Below are positions 24,037 through 31,392 of a stretch of 33,526 nt of DNA, piece by piece (the first letter of the stretch is position 1; each line of letters begins with the position of its first letter). This stretch comes from DATFYP01 sp035626235 (GTDB taxonomy: Archaea; Thermoproteota; Nitrososphaeria; Nitrososphaerales; Gagatemarchaeaceae). The stretch spans positions 1-33,526 of the forward strand of contig DASPOB010000010.1 of assembly GCA_035626235.1 (NCBI GenBank), read 5' to 3'. Below the pieces are notes generated by a model. It did not search any database. It had not been told where the DNA came from and worked only from the letters and a program-made list of their open reading frames with translations. The position numbers and the translations under genes were made by a program.

Positions 24037-25134
24037 GTGCGATTATTCGAATATCAGGCCAAGGACCTTTTCAAGTCGTACGGCCTGCAGGTTCCGAATT
24101 CCGTTCTCGCGTCAGACGTCTCAGGGGTGAAGCAGGCGTTCGAGAGGCTGACCCCGCCGGTGGTGCTGAAGTCGCAGGTCCTCGCAGGCGGGAGGGGGAA
24201 AGCTGGGGGAATCGTCACTGTTTCTGAAGAGGCTCAGGTCGAAAGAGCGGCCGCCAGCATATTCGGCCTCGCCATAGGGGGAGAGAAGCCCTCCTCGATC
24301 CTCGTCGAGGAGTCGTTCCCCCACGAGAAGGAGCTTTACCTCTCCGTCACCCTCGACAGGGGAGACAGGTCGTTCGTGGCCATCGCTGCAAGGGCCGGCG
24401 GGGTTGATGTGGAGTCCGTGACCGACAAGGTAGTGAGGAGGGTACCTCTGGCAGGAGTCGACGAGGCGTTCGCGGGCGGCATGGCTGCCGAGCTCGCACT
24501 CCCTCCTCCCCAGGCCGGTCAGTTCTCGAGAATCCTCGTAGACCTGGAGCGGCTCAGCAGAGAGAAGGAATGCGAGCTCGCTGAAATCAACCCGCTCGCC
24601 GTGGATGCGGCCGGCCGCCTGCTCCCCCTGGACGCCAAGGTGATCGTGGACGACAACGCCCTCTTCAGGCACCCGGAGTTCGCGAAGCTACACCCCGAAG
24701 ACGAGTTCGAGGGAGAGGCATCCAGGCAGGGGTTCGCGTTCGTCAGACTCGGCGGCGACATCGCTGTCGTCGGAAACGGCGCCGGACTCGTTCTCTCCAC
24801 TCTGGACCTCGTTGGCGACGCAGGAGGGAAGCCTGCGTGCTTCCTCGACCTGGGGGGAGGGGCCCAGCAGGACAGGATAGAGGCGGCTCTCAGGCTGGTG
24901 AACAGGCTCCCCGAGGCGAACAGGATTCTGGTAAACATCTTCGGCGGGATAACGAGGACGACGGACGTGGCCCAGGGGATTCTGACAGTGATATCAGAAG
25001 GCCTCACGAAGCCACTCTACGCCAGGGTGAGCGGCGCCGAGGAGGACGCGGCCAAGAACATGCTGGCTGGCACCCGAGTGAAACTCTATGGGACCGCCCC
25101 CGATGCGGTGCGGGCGGTGGTGAACGCGATATGA
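24037..25134 (+). CDS. sucC: Succinyl-CoA synthetase beta subunit
   Basis: ATP-grasp subunit of succinyl-CoA synthetase, which couples succinyl-CoA cleavage to NTP formation in the TCA cycle; 365 residues, slightly shorter than the E. coli protein. The N-terminus MRLFEYQAKDLFKSYGL and VLAGGRGKAGGI are typical. CELAEINPLAVDA with the metal-binding Glu/Asn, and NIFGGITR near residues 298-305 in the CoA-ligase-like domain follow. GTG 24037 starts the protein at the conserved position. The stop overlaps the sucD ATG (ATGA), so the two subunits are translationally coupled. Confidence 0.95.
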   Translation: MRLFEYQAKDLFKSYGLQVPNSVLASDVSGVKQAFERLTPPVVLKSQVLAGGRGKAGGIVTVSEEAQVERAAASIFGLAIGGEKPSSILVEESFPHEKELYLSVTLDRGDRSFVAIAARAGGVDVESVTDKVVRRVPLAGVDEAFAGGMAAELALPPPQAGQFSRILVDLERLSREKECELAEINPLAVDAAGRLLPLDAKVIVDDNALFRHPEFAKLHPEDEFEGEASRQGFAFVRLGGDIAVVGNGAGLVLSTLDLVGDAGGKPACFLDLGGGAQQDRIEAALRLVNRLPEANRILVNIFGGITRTTDVAQGILTVISEGLTKPLYARVSGAEEDAAKNMLAGTRVKLYGTAPDAVRAVVNAI

Positions 25135-26003
25135 TGCTTCCGGGCGAAAGGGAACCGGTAATCGTCCAGAACATCACCGGACGCTACGGGAGGCTCCACA
25201 CGAAGCTGATGCTCGACTACGGCACCAACGTCGCGGCCGGCGCTGCACCCGGGAAGGCGGGTCAGTCGGTCGAAGGGGTACCGGTCTTCAACACTGTCGC
25301 CGAAGCGGTCGAGAAGTCGGGTGCCAGGGCGTCCGCCTTCTTCGTCCCCGCAGAGTTCGCGTATTCAGCCGCTGAGGAGGCGATTCTGGCAGGGATCAAG
25401 CTGCTGGTCGTCATAACCGAGCGCATTCCCGTCCGGGACGAGCTCAAGATGCTCGAATTGGCCAGGCAGCACTCCGCCTCGATAGTGGGCCCGAACTGCC
25501 CGGGCCTCATAGTCCCGTCCCGGAAGGTGAAGCTGGGAATAATGCCGGTGACGGCATTCGCACCCGGGAAGGTCGCAGTCTTCTCGCGCAGCGGGACTCT
25601 GATGTACGAGATCGCCGACCAGCTCACCCGGGCCGGGTTCGGTCAGTCGGTCGCGCTGGGCATCGGCGGGGACCCGATAAACGGGATCACAGCCGGGGAG
25701 TGCCTCGACTTCGTCGAGTCAATGCCCGAGACCGAGGCGGTGGTGGTAGTAGGCGAAATAGGGGGGGACGCGGAGGAGAGACTCGCGAGACACATCAAGA
25801 AGGCGGCGCACAGCAAGCCGGTCGTGGCGTACATAGCCGGGAGGCACGCACCGAAGGAGAAGAAGATGGGCCACGCCGGGGCCATAATCTATGGCAACTT
25901 CGGAACCGCCGACTCGAAGATTGCCGCCCTCCGCGACGCCGGAGTGAAGGTGGCCATGACCCCCTCCGAGGTCCCCGTCCTGCTCAGACAGGCGACAACT
26001 TGA
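25131..26003 (+). CDS. sucD: Succinyl-CoA synthetase alpha subunit
   Basis: CoA-binding and phosphohistidine-carrying subunit, 290 residues. The Rossmann-type CoA domain has QNITGRYGRLHTKLMLDYGT and NTVAEAV. NCPGLIVP and SRSGTLMYEIADQL follow, and the catalytic loop GHAGAI has the phosphorylated His at H248. ATG 25131 overlaps the sucC stop by four bases. With sucC it forms one enzyme that links the TCA cycle to the respiratory chain encoded at the left of this window. Confidence 0.95.
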   Translation: MMLPGEREPVIVQNITGRYGRLHTKLMLDYGTNVAAGAAPGKAGQSVEGVPVFNTVAEAVEKSGARASAFFVPAEFAYSAAEEAILAGIKLLVVITERIPVRDELKMLELARQHSASIVGPNCPGLIVPSRKVKLGIMPVTAFAPGKVAVFSRSGTLMYEIADQLTRAGFGQSVALGIGGDPINGITAGECLDFVESMPETEAVVVVGEIGGDAEERLARHIKKAAHSKPVVAYIAGRHAPKEKKMGHAGAIIYGNFGTADSKIAALRDAGVKVAMTPSEVPVLLRQATT

Positions 26004-26033
26004 AAAGCGCATACGGAAGGGCGTAGGCCGAAG

Positions 26034-26201
26034 TTGCCAATCGCCGATGTGACGAAGAAGCAGATCGCCCAGAAGAGGAGGCTCTTTCTCAAGGTCTGCC
26101 TCAGGTGCGGCGCCAGGAACCCCCTGGCTGCGGAACGGTGTCGCAAGTGCAAGGCCTCCGACCTCAGGCTGAAGAACAGGTCCGTGGGCCTTAAGAAGTA
26201 A
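26034..26201 (+). CDS. rpl40e: Ribosomal protein L40e
   Basis: A 55-residue basic protein from TTG 26034 to TAA 26199-26201. It has a C4 zinc ribbon, VCLRCGARN and RCRKCKASDLRLK, and the typical tail. This is the archaeal large-subunit protein L40e, which in eukaryotes is made as a ubiquitin fusion but here stands alone. The start TTG gives MPIADVTKKQIAQKR, a good family N-terminus. It lies 30 bases after sucD and just upstream of a tRNA, so it may be read with sucCD. Confidence 0.92.
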   Translation: MPIADVTKKQIAQKRRLFLKVCLRCGARNPLAAERCRKCKASDLRLKNRSVGLKK

Positions 26202-26203
26202 AG

Positions 26204-26212
26204 CACATATCG
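26204..26212 (+). promoter_or_regulatory. TATA-like element for the tRNA
   Basis: CACATATCG, 24-32 bases before the first base of the tRNA, the usual archaeal spacing for a tRNA promoter. Confidence 0.45.
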
Positions 26213-26264
26213 ACAGGAATTTTCGGTCCTAACGTGGGCCGGTCGTCTAGCCTGGTAGGACGTC

Positions 26265-26283
26265 AGGAGTGTACTCCCGTCAG
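26265..26283 (+). other. Likely tRNA intron 1 (19 bases, tRNA position 28/29)
   Basis: Intron bases GGAG (26266-26269) can pair with exon bases CTCT (26285-26288), giving the 4-bp central helix of a bulge-helix-bulge motif. Three-base bulges TC|A and AG|G lie exactly at the cuts that restore the anticodon stem. The site is non-canonical, inside the 5' anticodon stem. Confidence 0.6.
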
Positions 26284-26300
26284 GCTCTCACACGGCGAAG

Positions 26301-26317
26301 CGCGCCGGCGCGCCAAG
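26301..26317 (+). other. Likely tRNA insertion 2 (17 bases, variable loop, near 45/46)
   Basis: A GC-only palindrome (GCGCGCCGGCGCGC at 26300-26313) sits between the anticodon stem and the T stem. Removing 17 bases gives a normal five-base variable loop; exact ends are ambiguous by two or three bases. Position 45/46 is a known site of archaeal tRNA introns. I could not build a full bulge-helix-bulge here, so it may use a relaxed motif. Confidence 0.45.
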
Positions 26318-26414
26318 GTCGAGCGTCCGAATCGCTCCCGGCCCACTTCCCAGCCTCATGGGCGGGTCAGGGCAGTGCGCGCAGCTGCTCGATTGTCTCC
26401 CAACGGGCGAGCAT

Positions 26415-27323
26415 TCATGGCTGGCCGCTTTCGCGGTAAAGTCGGAGGGCCTCTGTCAGCCTACGAATCGTCTCCCTTGTGTAGGGTTCGCACTGAAACA
26501 TGATGTGTTGCGCGCCCAGGTCCGCGTATCCACGCATCGCTGAGGCGATCTCCTGCACCGTACCTTTCAGGGGGTCCTCGAAGAAACTGGGTTTCGCTGG
26601 CAGGATGTCGGGGAACCATAGTCCGACCAGCGCCGTTACGCCCAGCGTCGAGGGGTCCCGCCCCGTCTTGCGGCAAGCTGCCCGGATTCTCGCGAGCGGC
26701 TCGGCCATGGTCTCGGGCTTGCCCATGTACCCAGTGTTCCAGAGGTCGGCGTACTTCGAGGTCAGGGTGAGCATCCGCGGGCCCTCACCTCCCACCATCA
26801 GGGGAGGCCCGTTGGCCCGCGGTCCGCGGGGAACGTCGTCGCAGTTTGTCGCCCGGTAGTAGCGCCCGTTGAAATCGACATGGCCGTCATGCAAGAGCGG
26901 CTTCAGAATCTGAAGGGCTTCTTCGAACCGATCCACGCGGTGGTCGAAGGGCAGGCCGAACGCTTCGTACTCGGGCTGGTTCCATCCCGCTCCGACCCCG
27001 AGTATCAGGCGCCCATGGCTCACCTCGTCGACCGTCGTGGCCATCTTCGCCAATATTGCCGGATTGCGGAATGAGCTGCACGCCACCAGGGTGCCTATTT
27101 CGACGCGCTCCGTTGCTTCGGCAAGCGCCGAAAGCACGGTCCAGCATTCCCATATCCCTCGGGTGGGCTCGCCAGGGTTGCGATACAAGAGGTGGTCTGC
27201 GAGCCAGACGCTGTCGAAGCCGTCGCTTTCGGCTTCCCGCGTTACTTCTCGGATCGAATCGTAAGGGCGTTTGCTGTAGTCATAGCGGTTGTTCGCCGTG
27301 AAGACCATCAGGCCGACCTTCAA
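26415..27323 (-). CDS. LLM-class F420-dependent oxidoreductase
   Basis: A luciferase-like monooxygenase-superfamily protein of 302 residues, a TIM barrel that most likely uses the deazaflavin F420, as archaeal members do. Family marks: MKVGLMVF at the first strand, DSVWLADHLLYRN, VEIGTLV, NPAILAKMATTVDEVSHGRLILGVGAGWNQPEYEAFG, RVDRFEEAL and PPLMVGGEGPRML. The substrate is unknown. TTG 27323 is the start at the expected family position, preceded by GGAGGCGGAAGG. A TATA-like GCTTAAGTATGC about 70 bases upstream leaves a leader containing a 13-codon open frame whose stop overlaps this start. Confidence 0.88.
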   Translation of the reverse strand: MKVGLMVFTANNRYDYSKRPYDSIREVTREAESDGFDSVWLADHLLYRNPGEPTRGIWECWTVLSALAEATERVEIGTLVACSSFRNPAILAKMATTVDEVSHGRLILGVGAGWNQPEYEAFGLPFDHRVDRFEEALQILKPLLHDGHVDFNGRYYRATNCDDVPRGPRANGPPLMVGGEGPRMLTLTSKYADLWNTGYMGKPETMAEPLARIRAACRKTGRDPSTLGVTALVGLWFPDILPAKPSFFEDPLKGTVQEIASAMRGYADLGAQHIMFQCEPYTRETIRRLTEALRLYRESGQP

Positions 27324-27358
27324 GGCCTTCCGCCTCCGATTTCATTCTCCCGCTCCTT

Positions 27359-27643
27359 CATTGGAGTCCCTTCCTGCACGCAAGCAATGCATACTTAAGC
27401 TGTGGAAAACGGATGTCCTGCCAGGATCCCCCCGGCGTGTTGGTTCAAGCATGAGCTGACACGCCGAACCGGGGAGATCGACGACACCCGGCGCGGACGC
27501 CATGACAGGTGGTTGATCAATTGCCCCTAGCAGCGGTGCTGTCGGCGGGTCTCATGGCTTGGTCTTGCCAGAATTGCTTATCGTGGTCGCGCCTGGTCGG
27601 TGGAGAGTCATCGCCGGACCACTGGCAGACGTTCGGGTCCACA
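27359..27643. other. Non-coding stretch with an inverted repeat
   Basis: Between the divergent LLM and transglutaminase-like genes. It contains the TATA-like element of the LLM gene (about 27389-27400, minus strand) and an inverted repeat CGGCGTGT...ACACGCCG at 27433-27440 and 27459-27466. No supported gene is seen; a plus-strand frame open from 27559 runs into the next gene but lacks family similarity before 27685. Confidence 0.4.
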
Positions 27644-27653
27644 GGGTTATTAC
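27644..27653 (+). promoter_or_regulatory. TATA-like element for the transglutaminase-like gene
   Basis: GGGTTATTAC, 32-41 bases before ATG 27685, so transcription should begin about ten bases before that ATG. Confidence 0.45.
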
Positions 27654-27684
27654 TCAGGGCGATGATCCGGACCGGTGTGCGTCT

Positions 27685-28578
27685 ATGAACCCGGCCCCGG
27701 ACTCTTCAGACTACTACCGTCACCATGGAATGATGACTGACCCCGGGGAAGAGGCTGCTCTGTATGCAGACCTTCCTCCAGGTGTCGGCGACCTTCGCGG
27801 GGTGGTTCAAGGACTCCTCGTGCACGCCCTTTGGGCGCAGAGGTACGGTCTGGCGGTGGACGAGAGCAGGGAGCAGGAGCTGCAGCTGCGCTCGGTCGAG
27901 GACAAGCTCAGGAAGGTCCGGATGCTGGACAGCGGGCCCTTGAAGATTCCCCGCCCGCCCGAAAGGCGTCTCCTCGGGAACTGCAGGGACTTCTCGCTGA
28001 TGCTGTGTTCCATGCTGAGGCATCAGGGCGTCCCCGCAAGGGCTCGCTGCGGGTTCGCCACCTATTTTCAGCCCGACCACTTCGAAGACCACTGGGTCAG
28101 CGAGTATTGGCGGGACGGGAGCGGCTGGAGGATGGTCGATGCGCAGCTGGACGCGCTTCAGCGAAAGAGTCTGGGGATCAAGTTCGACCCCCTCGACGTC
28201 CCCAGCGATCAGTTCCTGGTTGGGGGGAAGGCCTGGCGGCTTTGTCGGGCCGGAAAGGCGGACCCGGACAAGTTCGGCATCAACGAACTGCACGGGCTCT
28301 GGTTCGTTCGCGGGAACCTCATCCGCGACCTGGCATCGCTGAACAAGGTGGAACTCCTCCCGTGGGACTCGTGGGGGCTCATAGAAGGGAAGGATGAGGA
28401 CCTCTCTCATTCTGACACAGCACTGCTGGATGAGGTCGCCGACCTGACGCAGCAAGGCGATGAAGGGTTCCGCAATGTCAGGTCGGTCTACGAAAGCAGT
28501 GCGACCCTCCGAGTGCCGCCCGTCATCAAGAGCTACTCGAAGACTGGCGCCAAGATGGTCGAAATCGGGCGTCTGTGA
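27685..28578 (+). CDS. Transglutaminase-like protein
   Basis: A 297-residue soluble protein with the papain-like transglutaminase core. The nucleophile Cys lies in GNCRDFSLMLCSMLRHQGV, followed by RARCGFATYF; the His lies in DHWVSEYW, and the Asp in MVDAQLDAL. Order and spacing agree with the family, whose members act as proteases, peptide N-glycanases or amidases, so the exact reaction is open. No signal peptide is visible, so it is probably cytoplasmic. ATG 27685 is preferred to the longer open frame from 27559 because of the TATA element at 27644-27653 and because the extra N-terminus shows no sign of being a domain. It appears monocistronic. Confidence 0.8.
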   Translation: MNPAPDSSDYYRHHGMMTDPGEEAALYADLPPGVGDLRGVVQGLLVHALWAQRYGLAVDESREQELQLRSVEDKLRKVRMLDSGPLKIPRPPERRLLGNCRDFSLMLCSMLRHQGVPARARCGFATYFQPDHFEDHWVSEYWRDGSGWRMVDAQLDALQRKSLGIKFDPLDVPSDQFLVGGKAWRLCRAGKADPDKFGINELHGLWFVRGNLIRDLASLNKVELLPWDSWGLIEGKDEDLSHSDTALLDEVADLTQQGDEGFRNVRSVYESSATLRVPPVIKSYSKTGAKMVEIGRL

Positions 28579-28911
28579 GCCGCGGGCAGAGAAGGGGAGG
28601 GAGCTGTGCCTGGCTGATGGCGGCTTGGTCGGGGTCCGGCTCGCGGCAGCGACCTGCGGCAGGGCCGGTTCTCTAGGGAGACGCCTTTGGCTCGGTCTCG
28701 TGGCTCTCTGGTGTCCTCGAAAGCCTTGGAACTCTTCAATGCTTGCGGCCCGCGATTGCCATGCCGGGCCTGCCAGCGAGTCTTGCCAACTCTTGACACC
28801 CCCTCCAAGGTCGGGTTCTGCGACTGGGCTCCCTGACGAGTTCAGCCTGGGGTATGGGCCTCAATCGGTTCTGCTGAAACGTGGTCGCTTCGGATTGCGG
28901 CAGATGGGACC
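28579..28911. other. Intergenic stretch, no gene recognised
   Basis: About 330 bases between the transglutaminase-like gene and a membrane protein. Open frames are short and lack recognisable motifs. I see no RNA gene, clear TATA box or repeat. Confidence 0.35.
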
Positions 28912-29523
28912 ATGATTCGCAGAACCGCGCTGTATGAATTCTCGGCCGTCCTGGCCGCTTCCGCATTTGTCCTCGCTGGGGTCCTCTATGCCGAAGTGAC
29001 GCAGGTCTATGACACCACCACGTTGTTCGTGAGCGTGCTCCTGCCAGTGGCGGCGGGCTCGGCCCTTCTCTGGGCCAGGAAAGAGAGAATCGCTCTGTTC
29101 GCTTTCTTGTCGCTCTTCTGGGCGGTCATAGATGACGCGCCGGTCTTCTTTGACTCCGTTCTGACGTGGCCGGAGGTGACGCGGTTCAACCCGTTTCTCC
29201 CTCGCCTATACATGAACATCGTGATCCACGCGCTCACGATCCTCTTTCTCTACCTCATGATACATGAGTCGCTGAGGGGGACCGGTGTCAGACTCCGCAA
29301 CGCTCCAGGAGTGGTCGCCTTGGCATCGGCTGCGTTCATCTTCGCATACGCCCAGAACATACCTCTCGCCGCGATTCAGAACGCTGTCGAATCATCCTGG
29401 TTTCCTTTCGACGTCGCTGAGAAGTCGGCATCCATCCTGTGCCTCTGCCTGGCCGCTTGGAAGGCGACGAGGCTCAGGGAGGTCGGTGGGAATGCTGGTG
29501 AGCCCATCGGCGTGCCTGGCTAG
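28912..29523 (+). CDS. Hypothetical multi-pass membrane protein
   Basis: A 203-residue protein with about six hydrophobic helices (near residues 10-28, 37-54, 60-80, 98-118, 130-150 and 168-186). Acidic pairs in FWAVIDDAPVFFD and polar residues between helices give no clear clue to function. I do not recognise the family. ATG 28912 is the first start in the frame. The gene stands alone, with over 300 bases before it and about 170 after it. Confidence 0.6.
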   Translation: MIRRTALYEFSAVLAASAFVLAGVLYAEVTQVYDTTTLFVSVLLPVAAGSALLWARKERIALFAFLSLFWAVIDDAPVFFDSVLTWPEVTRFNPFLPRLYMNIVIHALTILFLYLMIHESLRGTGVRLRNAPGVVALASAAFIFAYAQNIPLAAIQNAVESSWFPFDVAEKSASILCLCLAAWKATRLREVGGNAGEPIGVPG

Positions 29524-29696
29524 AAGTCACCCGGATGAGCGGCATTTCGAATTCTTCCTTATCGTCTGTCCTCGGCCGATGACTTCGGATCGGTGAGTCT
29601 GAACCCGCACCTTCGTTTCCTTCTTCCTTCGTGAAACTAAAACCCCCGGGCTAGCTCGATTTCGCTGATGGCAAGCCGGGACCTGGGAGCGTAATG

Positions 29697-31277
29697 CTAC
29701 GTCGCGGTGATATGGAACCTTGCACGTTCCAGCCCGATCGCGGTGAGCCTGTACGAATCGCCTGAAATCGGGGTGAGCGCGATGTGATTGTATCCGTGGT
29801 GGAACTGCCTCAGCGCCTGGATGACCCCGGTAAAGCTGAAGGTAGCCGTCTTGTTGGCCCCCAGCATGTAAACCGAGCTGCCGCTGAACCCTCCCTGGCC
29901 GAGTGACCCGAGGACAGGCTGGAGGGCCGTTCCGTTTACCCAGAAGGGGATTGTCGAGTTTCTGTACGTGTAATGCGACTTCTCGCTGCAGGTCTTCGCC
30001 TTCTTCGGGCAGTTATAGTGGACGGCCGTCATGTTGAACTGGCCCTTCAGCGAGATGCCGAAGATGGGCAAGGGCACCGAGCCGTTGTTCCGAAGAGTGA
30101 CGGAGAAGGTAGTCACGTTACCCTTGGCCGAGAGCTGCGACGACGTGACGGACAGGTCCCTGGCGTAGAGGTTCCCAAGCATGAACAGTCGCCCGGAGTC
30201 CCTTGGAGTCAGGCTGGCCGTGTCGCCCACGGCTGCCTGACTGGAGTTCAATGAACCCTCCCCCAACGCGATTCCGCCGGGCATGAAGATGTACGCATAG
30301 TTCTGCTGGCCGCTCGTCGCGTTCACGACCTGTACCTGCTCGACGGCAGGATAGAAGTCGAGAAGCGACCCTGCCAGGCTCGCGTTGATGGGAGATGAAT
30401 CTGAGACGGGAAATGTGAACATGCTAGAAAGGGGAGAGACCACCGACGACGTCCCGTTGATGAAGATGTGGATGCCCGATATGTCAAGGCCCACCGATTC
30501 GACCTGCCAGCCGTAGGGAACGGCTATCGACGCAATCGTCTTGGTCAGGTTCGTGAGCTGGGTCAGGTCGACGGTACCCGCGTAGTCCGCGGAGAACGTC
30601 TCGTGATCGCCGCTGATGGAGGTTACGTTGAGCGACACACCAGAATACGTCAAGAAGAGGTTCGTCGTTCCGGGCGGGAGCTCGGGCGGATCCGTCAGCA
30701 GAATGGCGTAGAGCGGTATCGGGCCACCTGGCGTGGACGTGGATGTGGTTGTCGAGGTTGTGGTTGACGAACCTCCACCGCCTCCTCCGCCACCTCCGCC
30801 ACCACCACCACCTCCTCCTCCACCTGCACTATGTGTCGTGGTTGTAGGTGAGCCGGACTGGGTACTGATCGTCGTCGTAGCCACGGAACTCGTGCTCTGA
30901 GTCGTGTGCTGCTGTGTTGTCTGGGACGTCGAGACCGGAACCGTGGTCTGAACCGTCGTCTGCTGGGTGCTTTGGCTCGTAGAGCCTGAGACTGTGGTGC
31001 GAACGCTCGACTGCTGAGTGCTCTGCGACGTTGCGGACGCATGCTGCGAAACAGTCGACGATGCTCTGGAGACAGAAGACGTGGATGAATGCGACGTTGC
31101 GCTGCTCGGGGTCCCCGTGATCACAGTGACGGATGTGGGCTGCGTGCTAGCTTGGGGGGTGCCCGTCATGGAGGGGGGACCGAAATAGACTGCTGCCGCT
31201 ATGATGAGTACGGCCAATCCAACGGCAGCGGCCGAGTGTGTCAGGGTTCCGGTCTTGATCGACATCTCTGACTCCAT
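29697..31277 (-). CDS. Mucin-like surface protein with an 18-glycine tract
   Basis: A 526-residue secreted or membrane-anchored protein. An N-terminal hydrophobic segment (about residues 13-33) is a signal or anchor. Residues about 38-151 are nearly all Ser, Thr, Gln and Val, suited to dense O-glycosylation. Then comes an unbroken run of 18 Gly (residues 152-169), a second short Thr/Ser run, and a C-terminal region (about 190-526) of beta type with many N-x-S/T sites. This looks like a stalk that lifts a head domain off the cell surface. No family is recognised for the head. ATG 31277 lies right at the expected transcription start of a TATA-like element at 31295-31304. Two inverted repeats flank that element. 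The next gene upstream is a membrane-attached winged-helix regulator. Confidence 0.7.
   Translation of the reverse strand: MESEMSIKTGTLTHSAAAVGLAVLIIAAAVYFGPPSMTGTPQASTQPTSVTVITGTPSSATSHSSTSSVSRASSTVSQHASATSQSTQQSSVRTTVSGSTSQSTQQTTVQTTVPVSTSQTTQQHTTQSTSSVATTTISTQSGSPTTTTHSAGGGGGGGGGGGGGGGGGGSSTTTSTTTSTSTPGGPIPLYAILLTDPPELPPGTTNLFLTYSGVSLNVTSISGDHETFSADYAGTVDLTQLTNLTKTIASIAVPYGWQVESVGLDISGIHIFINGTSSVVSPLSSMFTFPVSDSSPINASLAGSLLDFYPAVEQVQVVNATSGQQNYAYIFMPGGIALGEGSLNSSQAAVGDTASLTPRDSGRLFMLGNLYARDLSVTSSQLSAKGNVTTFSVTLRNNGSVPLPIFGISLKGQFNMTAVHYNCPKKAKTCSEKSHYTYRNSTIPFWVNGTALQPVLGSLGQGGFSGSSVYMLGANKTATFSFTGVIQALRQFHHGYNHIALTPISGDSYRLTAIGLERARFHITAT
30771..30824 (-). repeat. Poly-glycine codon tract (18 codons)
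   Basis: Eighteen Gly codons in a row, a mix of GGT, GGA and GGC with no GGG, so the DNA is not a simple short repeat. Confidence 0.9.
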
Positions 31278-31290
31278 TCATGTATCATGA
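31278..31290. promoter_or_regulatory. Small inverted repeat at the start of the surface-protein gene
   Basis: TCATG-TAT-CATGA, a 5-bp inverted repeat between the TATA-like element and the ATG, a possible operator. Confidence 0.3.
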
Positions 31291-31294
31291 GGCG

Positions 31295-31304
31295 TAGATT
31301 ATCC
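31295..31304 (-). promoter_or_regulatory. TATA-like element for the poly-glycine surface protein
   Basis: GGATAATCTA on the minus strand, 18-27 bases before ATG 31277; predicts a leaderless mRNA. Confidence 0.45.
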
Positions 31305-31320
31305 TGCGTTCTTGAAGTCG

Positions 31321-31339
31321 CTTTCAAAGGTCTTGAAAG
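31321..31339. promoter_or_regulatory. Inverted repeat upstream of the surface-protein promoter
   Basis: CTTTCAA-AGGTC-TTGAAAG, a perfect 7-bp inverted repeat with a five-base spacer, about 17 bases upstream of the TATA-like element. Further CTTTCA-like and TTGAAG copies lie nearby (around 31312-31317 and 31355-31360). It is a good candidate operator or activator site, perhaps for the adjacent regulator. Confidence 0.45.
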
Positions 31340-31392
31340 TGTCAGACTTGCAGACTTTCAGGATGTTTTGCGATAGAAACGCAGGAAAGGCC

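Larger units (their letters stand above)
26236..26345 (+). tRNA. tRNA-Val (CAC), interrupted by two insertions
   Basis: GGGCCGG at 26236-26242 pairs with CCGGCCC at 26338-26344, followed by discriminator A and no encoded CCA. The D arm is GTC...GAC (26245-26261) with a GG in the loop; the T arm is GAGCG-TCCGAAT-CGCTC (26321-26337). Removing 26265-26283 joins TC to GCT, making an anticodon stem TCGCT/GGCGA (one G-T pair) around loop CTCACAC with anticodon CAC at 26289-26291. A second extra piece of 17 bases lies between this stem and the T stem; without it the variable loop is AGGTC and the tRNA is 74 bases long. The tRNA itself is certain from its ends. Val-CAC is the best reading; a Glu-CUC reading leaves the anticodon stem unpaired. 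Confidence 0.8.

Noticed and set aside
26236..26345. Reading the tRNA as Glu (CUC) with a repeated GTCAGG as exon joint
   Set aside because: The loop CTCTCAC would fit, but no 3' anticodon strand complementary to TCAGG exists, whereas the Val-CAC reading pairs all five positions.
27559..27684. Upstream extension of the transglutaminase-like protein by 42 codons
   Set aside because: It begins before the TATA-like element at 27644-27653 and has no domain character.
30840..31090. Repetitive sequence suggesting a CRISPR or tandem array
   Set aside because: It is the Ser/Thr/Gln-rich coding part of the surface protein; the units are short, irregular and in one continuous frame with no spacers.
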